18,558 nucleotides of DNA from DATFWC01 sp045801465 (GCA_045801465.1 JBJMSU010000101.1:1-18558); one strand, 5' to 3'; numbered from the stretch's first letter, positions 1 to 7,842 are shown. Numbers and translations are program-made. Notes: generated from the sequence alone by a model not told the origin.

Positions 1-76
1 CGCCTTTGGCGTGGCGCTGGATGCGGATGTTGTGGCCGACCAGCACGTCGATCGCGTCCGGCCTTTTCGGGGACAT
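1..76 (-). CDS. XRE-type regulator, N-terminus only (cut by window edge)
   Basis: An ATG on the minus strand at 76-74 opens a frame that runs off the left edge after 25 codons. The peptide begins MSPKRPDAIDVLVGHNIRIQ and continues RHAKG. This is the usual opening of Rhizobiales XRE/Cro-type DNA-binding regulators, in which a short basic leader and a 'D-V-hydrophobic-V-G' segment lead into helix 1 of the HTH domain. Only that leader and part of helix 1 are visible, so the recognition helix and any C-terminal domain lie outside. It is probably a transcription factor. The family call rests on similarity recalled from memory over a very short stretch. Confidence 0.55.
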   Translation of the reverse strand, partial: MSPKRPDAIDVLVGHNIRIQRHAKG

Positions 77-97
77 GGGGCTGCTCGCGTCCGGTTA

Positions 98-136
98 CGC
101 TACTTAGAGTATGCAAACGCGTTCGCTACTTCAAGT
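98..136. promoter_or_regulatory. Direct repeat upstream of the truncated XRE gene
   Basis: CGCTACTTAGAGT (98-110) and CGCTACTTCAAGT (124-136) match at 11 of 13 positions and are spaced 26 bp start to start. They lie 22-60 bp upstream of the minus-strand start codon at 76. This is where an operator for that regulator, or for its neighbour at 244-483, would be expected. The function is inferred. The rest of 77-243 shows no gene. Confidence 0.3.
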
Positions 137-243
137 GTTCATTTGGAACCGCACACTCGCGGCGCTCGTCACCACCGGGCCGGCGCGAAGCGCCGAGACC
201 CGGTGATCCCGCTTAGGAGAGTAAAGCCGTGCGGGCTCGCTCT

Positions 244-483
244 CTACCGCCGTTTCGTCAGCAACTCGATCACGGACACATTAAAGGCCTCGGCAAATGC
301 CTCCAGCGTGCTGATGGTGACGTTGCGCTCGCCCCGTTCGACCGAACCGACAAACGTCCGGTGCAGGCCCGCCTCGTCGGCAAGCTCTTCCTGCGACCAG
401 CCTTTGGCGTCGCGGAGGCGCACGATGTTGGCCGAGAGGATGCGCAGCAGCGCAGGCGACGGCTTGCGATGGCGGGGCGGCAT
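244..483 (-). CDS. Small XRE-family HTH transcriptional regulator
   Basis: A 79-residue cytoplasmic DNA-binding protein that is essentially a single HTH_3/XRE domain (about residues 11-75). Helices 2 and 3 are visible in the run from W29-S30-Q31-E32-E33-L34 through GLHRTFVGSVERGERN, followed by the conserved 'T-L-x-x-F/L-A-x-A-x-x-V' helix (59-69). There is no sensor domain, so any signal must come from dimer or protein partners. I chose ATG 483, which has GAGAGG four bases upstream. A TTG at 498 would add five residues. It lies downstream of the metal-transport genes on the same strand, but 240 bp with hairpins separate them, so it is probably a separate unit. Its targets are unknown. Confidence 0.8.
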   Translation of the reverse strand: MPPRHRKPSPALLRILSANIVRLRDAKGWSQEELADEAGLHRTFVGSVERGERNVTISTLEAFAEAFNVSVIELLTKRR

Positions 484-610
484 CCGGCCTCTCGGCAACC
501 AAGAAGCCGAGATGGTTTCTGCCTGATGCCTTGGAATCTACAGACTCGAAGTAGCACAAAGAATACTCTCGACCTGATCGAGCGCACCGCAAATTCGCAA
601 GATGTGTCAC

Positions 611-663
611 CCGGCTTCCGCCGGCAGAAGCCGGCGACGGCCCCCTCCCGCTATGCGGGAGGG
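611..663. terminator. Paired hairpins downstream of the CDF gene
   Basis: Two GC-rich hairpins sit next to each other. CCGGCTTC at 611-618 pairs with GAAGCCGG at 627-634. CCCTCCCGC at 643-651 pairs with GCGGGAGGG at 655-663 across a 3-nt loop. They lie 60-115 bp after the CDF stop codon (minus strand). There is no T-run, so they may equally be a REP-like intergenic repeat. The rest of 499-725 shows no gene. Confidence 0.45.
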
Positions 664-725
664 ATGGGGCAAGCCGTACCTCGGCGTATCGCTATCATCT
701 CTGCACGGCGTGGCGTGTGCCTTGT

Positions 726-1730
726 CTATACGTGCGAATGGCGCGGAAGGCCGTCGTGGGCATGGCCTTCGATACGGTGGTGCGCCTCGCCCGATTGGTC
801 CGCGGGATCCACGTGGATCACGACGAGGGAAAGATAGCTCAAGCGATGAAGCAACTGGTGGCGCACCTCGGTCGCGACCGCATGGGCCTGGGCGATGGTC
901 ATCTGCGGACTGACCGCGACATTGACCTCGGCGTGCAGCCGGTGGCCGAGCCAGCGGGCGCGCACCTCGCTCACTTCCTTTACTTCCGGCACGTGTGCGG
1001 CCACATCCCGGATCTCCTCGATCACCTGCGGCTCGGCGCCGTCGAGCATGCGCGTGAAGATCGACTTGCCGCTCTGGATGACGATGCCGAAGATGGCCGC
1101 CGTGATGACCAGGCCGACGATCGGATCGGCCAGCGGGTAGCCGAGCCACACGCCGATCGCGCCGAACAGCACGGCGAGGCTGGTCCAGCCGTCGATGCGC
1201 GCGTGGTAGCCATCGGCAATCAATGCAGCGCTCTGAATCTCGCGCCCGACCCGAATCCGAAAGATCGCGACGGCTTCGTTGCCAAGAAACCCGACGATCG
1301 AGGCGGCGATCACCGCCCAGAGATGCAAGACCTCCTGGGGATGGAGAAAACGCTCCATGCTCTGGTATCCGGCGACGACGGCGCTGCAGAGAATCGTGAG
1401 CACCACGACGACTCCAGCCAAGTCCTCGACGCGGCCATAGCCGAACGTGAAGCGGGCGCTCGGCCGCTTGCGGGCGAACACGAAGGCGATGGCGAGCGGG
1501 ATCGCGGTGGTCGCATCGGCGAAGTTATGGATCGTATCGGCGAGCAGCGCGACGCTGCCGGAGGCGAACACGACGAACAACTGCAGCACGGCGGTGACGG
1601 CGAGCGCCACGAACGACCATTTGACCGCCCATAGCCCGCGATCGTTCGTCACGATGGCGGGATCGACAATCCCGTGAGAATGGTCATGGCCGTGATCGTG
1701 ACCGTGGGGATGATCGTGGTGGTGGGTCAT
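726..1730 (-). CDS. Cation diffusion facilitator (CDF) metal/proton antiporter, His-rich
   Basis: A 334-residue inner-membrane exporter of divalent metal ions from cytoplasm to periplasm. The N-terminus is strongly His-rich (residues 3-19, alternating HD/HG), a metal-collecting tail. About six membrane segments follow. The metal-site motifs are both present: H68-x3-D72 in segment 2 (ADTIHNFADA) and H176-x3-D180 in segment 5 (ADGYHARIDG), giving the H/D set seen in Zn/Co/Ni-type CDFs. The C-terminal ferredoxin-like cytoplasmic domain occupies about 215-315 and ends in a second His-containing tail. It lies 55 bp downstream of the NicO-like gene on the same strand, so the two are probably cotranscribed. 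Substrate cannot be read from sequence; nickel or cobalt is suggested by the neighbour, zinc by the motif. Confidence 0.92.
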   Translation of the reverse strand: MTHHHDHPHGHDHGHDHSHGIVDPAIVTNDRGLWAVKWSFVALAVTAVLQLFVVFASGSVALLADTIHNFADATTAIPLAIAFVFARKRPSARFTFGYGRVEDLAGVVVVLTILCSAVVAGYQSMERFLHPQEVLHLWAVIAASIVGFLGNEAVAIFRIRVGREIQSAALIADGYHARIDGWTSLAVLFGAIGVWLGYPLADPIVGLVITAAIFGIVIQSGKSIFTRMLDGAEPQVIEEIRDVAAHVPEVKEVSEVRARWLGHRLHAEVNVAVSPQMTIAQAHAVATEVRHQLLHRLSYLSLVVIHVDPADQSGEAHHRIEGHAHDGLPRHSHV

Positions 1731-1785
1731 CGATCGAGATCACAAGGTCCGATACATCTGGGCAAAATATCCCGGTTGATCTTAT

Positions 1786-2496
1786 TCACCGCGCGGCCAG
1801 CATCCATGCTCCGAACGCCATGATGGCCACGGCGCTCGCGACCTCGAGGCCGCGTCCAAGCTGACGGCGCACATGCGCCGTGCGCTCGAGCAAGCTCAGC
1901 ATCCGGTCGCGCAGCAGCACGGCGGCGAGCGCAAACGCCGCGATCGTCAGGGTCATTCCCGCCGCCATGCTGGCGGTGACCAGGAGCCCGGCGAGGACGA
2001 TGCCGTTTCCAACCGCATAGATCATGATGAACGTGGTGAGCGGACACGGGACGAGTCCGGCGGCTGCCGCCAACGCCGGTCCGTCCCCCGCGTGGGGTGC
2101 ATGTGGACGCATGGCGCGCCACAACAGCCACAGGCCGACGCCCAAGATCAGCACCGCGCTGGCAAGCTCAAAGCCTGGAGCACGGCCGGCGCCGCCGATG
2201 GTGGCGCGCATGACCGTGAAACCGGCCAGCACCAGCACGATCGCGGAGCCGACATGCGTGAGAACCAGAATCGCGCTGGTCGTAATACTGCCGAACAACT
2301 TGCCGGCATGACCGAGATAGTAGGACACAAGAACGGTCTTGCCGTGGCCGGGCATCAGCGCATGGACCAGCCCGAACAAAACGGCCACCGCCATGGCGGC
2401 GATGAGCTGGACAGGATCGATGCCGGACGCGACCGCCTTCAAATTGGCGGTCGCGCTGCCGTACAGCCAACCCTGGATATCAGCCAGGAACCGCAT
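1786..2496 (-). CDS. NicO/RcnA-like nickel/cobalt transporter
   Basis: A 236-residue integral membrane protein of the NicO superfamily. The diagnostic segment HALMPGHGKT is at residues 45-54, with H45 and H51 as likely metal ligands. A second small motif, VPCPLTT, precedes a C-terminal membrane segment. About six hydrophobic stretches are visible. RcnA-type members of this superfamily export nickel and cobalt, while HoxN/NixA types import it. Pairing with a CDF exporter and the PGHGK form favour efflux, but this is inference. The ATG at 2496 has AGGGAG 7 bases upstream. A shorter loop between segments 3 and 4 carries two His (RPHAPHAG) rather than the long His-rich loop of E. coli RcnA. No RcnR/DmeR-type regulator is adjacent. 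Confidence 0.85.
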   Translation of the reverse strand: MRFLADIQGWLYGSATANLKAVASGIDPVQLIAAMAVAVLFGLVHALMPGHGKTVLVSYYLGHAGKLFGSITTSAILVLTHVGSAIVLVLAGFTVMRATIGGAGRAPGFELASAVLILGVGLWLLWRAMRPHAPHAGDGPALAAAAGLVPCPLTTFIMIYAVGNGIVLAGLLVTASMAAGMTLTIAAFALAAVLLRDRMLSLLERTAHVRRQLGRGLEVASAVAIMAFGAWMLAAR

Positions 2497-2702
2497 CGCT
2501 CTCCCTGGGCTTCACGGTGCTCTGCCACGTATCGGCATCACCTGCGGCCACGGGGGTAGATAAGCTCCGAAAAGACAAACACCACAGGGCGCAACCGTTC
2601 ACCTCCAGGTCGCTTGCCTTGCCGAGCGCTCTTGTCCAGTCTCGGCCCCAAGTGGCGACGGCTAAACGGCGGGACCGCGCCTTCGTGGCGTAGCGGGTGG
2701 CG

Positions 2703-4190
2703 ATGACGCAGGCAGCCGGTTTCATCGAGAAGCATGGGCTTTGGACCGACGCGCAGAGGCGCCACGCCGAGGACCTCAAGCGCAGGCTGGAGAAGGAGAA
2801 GCTCAAGTTCGTGCGCGTGGCGTGGGCCGATCCGCACGGCTACTCGCGCGCCAAAGCCGTGACGGTCCCGGCGTTTGTTGGCGCGCTCGCCGCCGGCTAC
2901 AACATCAATGTCGCGACCACCACCCTCGATTCCGCCGGCACCCGCACGTTCGCGTCGTTCACGCCGGGCGGCGGGATGGGGCTCGCCGAGATGACCGGCT
3001 CGCCCAACCTGACGATCGTGCCGGATCCCGCCACGTTCCGCATGCTGCCGTGGGCCCCGGGAATCGGTTGGGTGCTGTGCGACGAATACTTCAACGACGG
3101 GAGGCCGTTTCACTTCTCCCCGCGTCACCTGCTGCGCAACCAGGCGCGGCGGTTGGCCGAGAAGGGTTATGGCTGCGTGGTCGGTCCGGAGATCGAGTGG
3201 TACCTGCTGCGCGTCGCCGAGGACCAACTCGGCGCCGAACACGTTGCGGTCCCCGGCACGCGCGGGCGCCCGATCAAGACCCATCCGGTGGAGCCCGGCT
3301 ATCACTACCACTCCGAATCCAACATGGACCTGATGCAGCCGGTCCTGAGCGCGCTCGGCGATGCCTTCGAGACGCTCGGCCTGCCGCTCCGCTCGATCGA
3401 GAACGAATGGGGACCCGGCCAGGTGGAATGCACCTTTGCGCCGCACGATGCCCTCACGGCGGCCGACAACGTCCTCCTGTTCCGCACGGCGACGCGACAG
3501 GTCTGCCGCCGGCTCGGCTATTTCGCGACGTTCATGTGTCGCCCGGCGCTCAAGGGCTTCTACGCGAACGGCTGGCACCTGCATCAGTCCCTCGTCGCAC
3601 GGGAGAGCGGTAAGAATCTGTTCATGCCCGATGCGACAGATGATCTGCTGTCGCCGCTCGGGCGAAACTTTCTCGCCGGATTGTTGAAGTATGCGGTCCC
3701 GGCGACAGTCTTCGCCACGCCGACCGTCAACGGCTATCGCCGGTTCAAGCCGAACTCGCTCGCGCCCGACCGTGCCACCTGGGCCTACGATCACCGCGGC
3801 GTCATGATCCGCGTCCTGGGCGGGCCGGCCGATTCGGCAACGCGACTGGAGAACCGGGTCGGCGAGTCCGCCGCCAACCCATATCTCTATATCGCGTCGC
3901 AGATCGTCGCCGGCCTGGCCGGCATCGATGATCGGCTCGAGCCCGGGGCACCCGACGATGAGCCCTATGCGGCCGACCGCCCACGTCTGCCCACCAGCCT
4001 GATGGCGGCGCTCGATGCACTGGACCGGGAGCCGCTGTTCCGGCAACGTTTCGGCGACGTGTTCATCGACTATTACGTCAAGCTCAAGCGCACCGAGGCT
4101 GCGCGCTACCTGCGCTTCCTGGAGGAAGCGGGCGGCTTGGGTGACGAAACGACCGACTGGGAGCAGAATGAATACTTCGATTTCTTCTGA
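2703..4190 (+). CDS. Glutamine-synthetase-like gamma-glutamyl-amine ligase
   Basis: About 495 residues of the glutamine synthetase fold, expected to join glutamate through its gamma-carboxyl to ammonia or an amine using ATP. Residues (numbered from GTG 2697) matching the GS active site are present: E165/E167 in GPEIEW, E237 and E244 in ENEWGPGQVE, H294 in NGWHLHQS, N345-R348 in NGYRRF, R367/R372 in YDHRGVMIRV, and E385/R387 in RLENRVGESAANPY. It lacks the adenylylation-site context of GlnA and stands first in an operon with a Rieske dioxygenase. This matches the arrangement of aniline operons, where AtdA1/TdnQ makes gamma-glutamylanilide. The substrate is therefore inferred to be an amine rather than ammonia. 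The start is uncertain: ATG 2703, or GTG 2697 two codons earlier. Neither has a good ribosome binding site. Confidence 0.9.
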   Translation: MTQAAGFIEKHGLWTDAQRRHAEDLKRRLEKEKLKFVRVAWADPHGYSRAKAVTVPAFVGALAAGYNINVATTTLDSAGTRTFASFTPGGGMGLAEMTGSPNLTIVPDPATFRMLPWAPGIGWVLCDEYFNDGRPFHFSPRHLLRNQARRLAEKGYGCVVGPEIEWYLLRVAEDQLGAEHVAVPGTRGRPIKTHPVEPGYHYHSESNMDLMQPVLSALGDAFETLGLPLRSIENEWGPGQVECTFAPHDALTAADNVLLFRTATRQVCRRLGYFATFMCRPALKGFYANGWHLHQSLVARESGKNLFMPDATDDLLSPLGRNFLAGLLKYAVPATVFATPTVNGYRRFKPNSLAPDRATWAYDHRGVMIRVLGGPADSATRLENRVGESAANPYLYIASQIVAGLAGIDDRLEPGAPDDEPYAADRPRLPTSLMAALDALDREPLFRQRFGDVFIDYYVKLKRTEAARYLRFLEEAGGLGDETTDWEQNEYFDFF

Positions 4191-4229
4191 TGCCTTTGGC
4201 CGGGGCGCCCGGCCGTCGAGGAGCATGCC

Positions 4230-5609
4230 ATGACGATCCTGGAACGGATCAATCAACCCCCTAGTCGGATCGGCAGCGCCGCGCTCTACGACTGGGACGA
4301 GCTGGTGCAGGAGGATCGCGTGCACCGGCTGATCTACACCGATCCGGCGATCTTTGCCGCCGAGATGACGCACATCTTCGCCGGAACCTGGGTCTATCTC
4401 GCGCACGAGAGCGAGATTCCGCACGACAACGATTACATCACCCGGCGGCTGGGGCTGCGCCCGCTCATCATCGTGCGCGACCGCAACGGCAAGATCCGCG
4501 CGCTCTACAACCGCTGCACCCATCGCGGCACCACGCTCTGCCGCTGGGACAAAGGCAACGCCAAGTCGTTCCAGTGCCCGTATCACGGCTGGAACTTCCT
4601 CAACACCGGCAAGCTGCGCGGCGTGCCGTGGCCGGACGGCTATGCCTGCGACTTCCGCGACCCGAAGTACAACATCGCCCAGGTGCCGCGCGTGGAGTCC
4701 TATCGCGGCTTCATCTTCGGCACGCTGAACCTGGATGCGCCGGCGTTGCGCACATGGCTCGGCCCGATCACCAAACCGATCGACCAATGGCTCGACCGCA
4801 ATCCCGGCGGGAAAGTGGTGGTGTGCGAGGCCAATCGGCTCAAGTTCAGGGGCAACTGGAAGCTCGCCTACGACAACTCCGGCGACGGTTACCACGTCGT
4901 CTATTCGCACCGCTCGCTGCTCGAGACCGAGAACCGCCTGTCCGACGAGGGCAACAAAGGCATGGCGTATTACCGCAAGTCGCCCGACGCGGCGCCGATG
5001 TATGTGCAGTACATGGGCAACGGCCATCACTTCAAAGACAAGCGGCCGAACCTCAACCAGCGCCCCGGAGGATTGTGGGCGATCGAGTCGCCGCATCCCG
5101 GAATGGAGCACGCCGAAGCCGAGTTCCGCCGCCGTTACGGCGCGCGCGCGGACGATCTGCTCGATCTCGCCGGCTCCGAACCGGTCAACATCAATGTGTT
5201 CCCGAACTTGTCGCTGCTCGGAAATCACATCCAGGTATTCGAGCCGATCAGCGTCGAGGAGACCAACGCGATCTGGTATGGCACCAGGATCGTCGACGAA
5301 ACCGGAGAGATCAGCGACGCTCTCGACGAGATCAACGCGTTGCGCATGCGCACGCAGGAAGGTTTCCCGAACTTCGGCGAGGTCGACGACGTCGCCAATT
5401 TCGAGCAGATCCAGCGCGGCCTGCAATGCCTGGAGGACGAGTGGGTCTACATGCATCGCGGGCTCGGCATCCCGGGCCGGGTGCGTACCCATGAGGACGG
5501 CACCATCACGGCGCCGGCCACCGACGAAGTGTTCATGCGCGAATACATCAAGGAATGGAAGCGGCTGATGAAGACGCGGCCGAACCTGGCGATTCAGCGC
5601 GAGCCGTGA
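4230..5609 (+). CDS. Rieske aromatic ring-hydroxylating dioxygenase, alpha subunit
   Basis: A 459-residue catalytic oxygenase subunit, the usual family size. The N-terminal Rieske [2Fe-2S] motif is complete: C96-T-H98 and C116-P-Y-H119, 17 residues apart. The catalytic domain shows D219, H222 and H227 in NSGDGYHVVYSH (bridging Asp and two mononuclear-iron His). The third iron ligand is probably D386 or D387 in GEVDDVANFEQ. The segments WVYLAHESEIP and CTHRGTTLCR resemble benzoate/anthranilate/aniline dioxygenase alpha subunits. It should insert both atoms of O2 into an aromatic ring with electrons from a reductase not encoded here. The GS-like gene ends 39 bp upstream, a GAGGAG ribosome site precedes ATG 4230, and the beta subunit starts 2 bp after its stop. 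Confidence 0.95.
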   Translation: MTILERINQPPSRIGSAALYDWDELVQEDRVHRLIYTDPAIFAAEMTHIFAGTWVYLAHESEIPHDNDYITRRLGLRPLIIVRDRNGKIRALYNRCTHRGTTLCRWDKGNAKSFQCPYHGWNFLNTGKLRGVPWPDGYACDFRDPKYNIAQVPRVESYRGFIFGTLNLDAPALRTWLGPITKPIDQWLDRNPGGKVVVCEANRLKFRGNWKLAYDNSGDGYHVVYSHRSLLETENRLSDEGNKGMAYYRKSPDAAPMYVQYMGNGHHFKDKRPNLNQRPGGLWAIESPHPGMEHAEAEFRRRYGARADDLLDLAGSEPVNINVFPNLSLLGNHIQVFEPISVEETNAIWYGTRIVDETGEISDALDEINALRMRTQEGFPNFGEVDDVANFEQIQRGLQCLEDEWVYMHRGLGIPGRVRTHEDGTITAPATDEVFMREYIKEWKRLMKTRPNLAIQREP

Positions 5610-5611
5610 CC

Positions 5612-6205
5612 ATGAGCATTGAAGCCGCGCCGAACCCGTCGCGCACGTCGCATTACGTCACCGATGCGCTCTACCGCGAGCTGATCGCGAATTTTTCCGA
5701 TTGGCAGCGCGACGAGCTCATCGTCGCCGACCCGGCGACGCGCGATCTCTTCCGCCGCGTATTGGAACGCGAGGCGCGGCTGCTCGACCAGCTCCGTTAT
5801 GAGGAGTGGCTCGCCCTGTTCGCGCCCGAATGCATCTATTGGGTTCCCGCCACGCCGAATGCCGGCGACCCGCGGCGCGAAGTCGCCGTCATGTTCGATG
5901 ATCGGCGCCGCCTCGAAGACCGCGTCTATCGCTTGCGCACGGGCTTTGCCTGGTCGCAGGCGCCGGCCTCGCGCACCGTGCGGCTGATCACCAACGTGGA
6001 GGTCTTTGCGACCGCTCGCGATGACGCGCGCATGGTGCGTTGCAATTTCCTCATCCACGAGTTCTGGGGCGACGAGACCCGCTTCCTTAGCGGCTGGTCC
6101 GGCTACCGCTTTGCGCAAGCGGAGGGCAGCTGGAAGATCGTCGCCAAGCAGGTCAATCTGCTGGAATGCGATCAAAGCATCCGTAACCCGAGCATCATTC
6201 TGTGA
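5612..6205 (+). CDS. Rieske dioxygenase beta subunit
   Basis: A 197-residue small subunit of the alpha3beta3 oxygenase, with the cone-shaped SnoaL/NTF2-like fold of ring_hydroxyl_B. Recognisable family segments are FRRVLEREARLLDQLRYEEW, then LFAPECIYWVPA, then RRLEDRVYRLRTG, which parallels the 'GLEDRVFRI' segment of BenB-type subunits, and RTVRLITNVEV. It has no redox residues and is structural. ATG 5612 was chosen because it lies 2 bp after the alpha-subunit stop; an in-frame ATG at 5555 would overlap the alpha gene and add 19 residues without family similarity. The first 30 residues are a little longer than in most BenB-type subunits. Confidence 0.92.
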   Translation: MSIEAAPNPSRTSHYVTDALYRELIANFSDWQRDELIVADPATRDLFRRVLEREARLLDQLRYEEWLALFAPECIYWVPATPNAGDPRREVAVMFDDRRRLEDRVYRLRTGFAWSQAPASRTVRLITNVEVFATARDDARMVRCNFLIHEFWGDETRFLSGWSGYRFAQAEGSWKIVAKQVNLLECDQSIRNPSIIL

Positions 6206-6212
6206 TCACGGC

Positions 6213-6845
6213 ATGAGCATCGCGCAGTCGCTTCTGGCCTTTACGCTCGCCGCCGGCCTGCTCACGATCACCCCCGGCTTCGACACGATCCTGGTGCTCC
6301 GCACGTCGACCGCGGAAGGTCCGAAGCAGGCGGCCTTGGCGGGATTGGGCGTCTGCGTCGGCTGCCTGTGTTGGGGCGCCATCGTGGCGGTCGGGCTCGG
6401 CGCGCTGCTCACGGCGTCCCACATCGCCTATGAGGCTTTGAAGCTCTTAGGGGCGGCATATCTGGTATGGCTGGGGCTGAACCTTGTGCTCAGCCGGCGG
6501 ACGGATGTCTCCCTCGATCTGATGAAATCGGAGAGTCCGAGCACAGCGCGGGCCAACTCGTTTTGGCGCGGCCTGCTTGGCAACTTATTGAATCCGAAAG
6601 TGGGCGCGTTCTACGTCTCGTTCCTGCCGCTGTTCGTCCCCGCCGGCGTTCCCGTCGCACCCTACGTCTTCCTGCTCGCGGCGATTCATGCCGTGCTGGG
6701 CGTGGCATGGTTCGCGGCGCTTATCGTCGCGACGCAATCGCTGAGCCGCGCGTTGCGCCGGCCAAGCGTGCGCCGAAGCCTGGATGTTCTGGTCGGCTGC
6801 GTGTTCGTCGGCATGGGCGTGAGGCTCGTGTTGTCCCGGCAATAA
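6213..6845 (+). CDS. LysE/RhtB-family amino acid or metabolite exporter
   Basis: A 210-residue inner-membrane protein of the LysE superfamily, normal in length, with five to six hydrophobic segments. Family motifs are ITPGFDTILVLR (19-30, replacing the usual PGP with PGF) and NPKVGAFYVSFLPLFV (127-142). Members export amino acids such as lysine, homoserine and threonine, or related small molecules. It begins 7 bp after the dioxygenase beta-subunit stop, so it is cotranscribed. In that setting it may relieve accumulation of a gamma-glutamyl or amino-acid-like intermediate, which is inference only. No aniline operon I recall carries this gene. Confidence 0.9.
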   Translation: MSIAQSLLAFTLAAGLLTITPGFDTILVLRTSTAEGPKQAALAGLGVCVGCLCWGAIVAVGLGALLTASHIAYEALKLLGAAYLVWLGLNLVLSRRTDVSLDLMKSESPSTARANSFWRGLLGNLLNPKVGAFYVSFLPLFVPAGVPVAPYVFLLAAIHAVLGVAWFAALIVATQSLSRALRRPSVRRSLDVLVGCVFVGMGVRLVLSRQ

Positions 6846-6858
6846 AGTCGGAAGTGGC

Positions 6859-7836
6859 ATGACCGACCTTCGCCTGACGCTTGCCTGCTGGGATTACGAT
6901 CGCACCCGGCCATTGATCGATGGCCGGATCAAGCCCGACGGCATCGATCTCGACATCAAGATCTTGCGCCCGCGCGAAACCTTTCAGCGCATGCTCGACA
7001 ATCACGAGTTCCACATCTCGGAACTGTCCCTTGCCTCCTATACGGCGCTCACGAGCCGCGGCTCCTGCCCGTTCGTGGCCATTCCGGTGGCGCTGTCGAA
7101 GATCTTCCGCCATTCGTGCATTTACGTGCGCGCCGGCGCCGGCATCCGCACGCCGGCCGACCTCCGGGGCAAGCGGGTCGGCACCTCGCAATACAGCTCG
7201 ACCGGCCTCGTATTCATGCGCGGAATGCTCCAGCACGACTACGGCGTCAGGCCCGAGGACATGCACTGGTTCATGGGCGGGCTGAACACGTTTGTCGAGA
7301 AGCCGCTGATCCCCCTGAGCCTGCCGCACAAGATCAAGCTCCAGTTCTTATCGGCGGGCCAGACGCTGGAAGCACTGTTTGCTGCCGGCGAGCTCGATGC
7401 GCTGCTCTCACTGTACATTCCATCATTGTTTCTGAATGGCTCGCCGCTCATCGCGCGCTTGTTTCCCGACTACCGCCAGATCGAACAGGACTACTATCGT
7501 CGCACCGGAATCTTTCCCATCATGCACACCGTCGTCGTGCGGGAGGATGTGCATCGCGAGCATCCGTGGGTGGCGGCCAGCATGTACGAGGCGTTCTGCG
7601 CGGCGCGCGATATGGCGGTCGGCGGCCTTTACGACACCGATGCGCTGCGCGTGTCGCTGCCGTGGCTCATCAGCCATGTGGAGGAGACGTGGGCCGCGTT
7701 CGGAACTGACTTCTGGGCCTATGGTCTGGAGCCCAATCGGCCGACCTGGGCGGCGATCGGCCGATATGTGCATGAGCAGGATCTCGCTCCTCGGCCGGTC
7801 GCACCCGAAGAGCTGTTCCTTCCGGGCCTCGGGTGA
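6859..7836 (+). CDS. 4,5-dihydroxyphthalate decarboxylase-family protein (Pht5-like)
   Basis: A 325-residue protein of the type-2 periplasmic-binding fold branch that includes 4,5-dihydroxyphthalate decarboxylase and relatives often auto-annotated as ABC substrate-binding proteins. Family segments are LACWDYDRTRPL (8-19), FRHSCIYV (83-90), TPADLRGKRVG (98-108) and YGVRPEDMHWF (128-138). There is no signal peptide or lipobox, since the domain starts at residue 3, so a cytoplasmic enzyme is more likely than a periplasmic receptor. It is the last gene of the operon, 13 bp after the LysE gene. A plausible job is decarboxylating a dihydroxylated, carboxyl-bearing ring made by the dioxygenase. The exact substrate cannot be assigned. 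Confidence 0.82.
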   Translation: MTDLRLTLACWDYDRTRPLIDGRIKPDGIDLDIKILRPRETFQRMLDNHEFHISELSLASYTALTSRGSCPFVAIPVALSKIFRHSCIYVRAGAGIRTPADLRGKRVGTSQYSSTGLVFMRGMLQHDYGVRPEDMHWFMGGLNTFVEKPLIPLSLPHKIKLQFLSAGQTLEALFAAGELDALLSLYIPSLFLNGSPLIARLFPDYRQIEQDYYRRTGIFPIMHTVVVREDVHREHPWVAASMYEAFCAARDMAVGGLYDTDALRVSLPWLISHVEETWAAFGTDFWAYGLEPNRPTWAAIGRYVHEQDLAPRPVAPEELFLPGLG

Positions 7837-7842
7837 TCCGTG

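Noticed and set aside
717..1634. 305-codon open frame on the plus strand
   Set aside because: Antisense to the CDF gene, whose metal-binding motifs and His-rich tail are clear.
4195..4215. GC palindrome between the GS-like and Rieske alpha genes
   Set aside because: GGCCGGGGCGCCCGGCC is a short imperfect hairpin without a T-run inside a tightly spaced operon; a true terminator here is unlikely.
2538..5492. Very long open frame (984 codons) on the minus strand
   Set aside because: It lies opposite the GS-like and Rieske alpha genes, whose active-site motifs prove the plus strand is coding. Long antisense frames are a by-product of high-GC third positions; the product is rich in R, A, V, H and has no family pattern.
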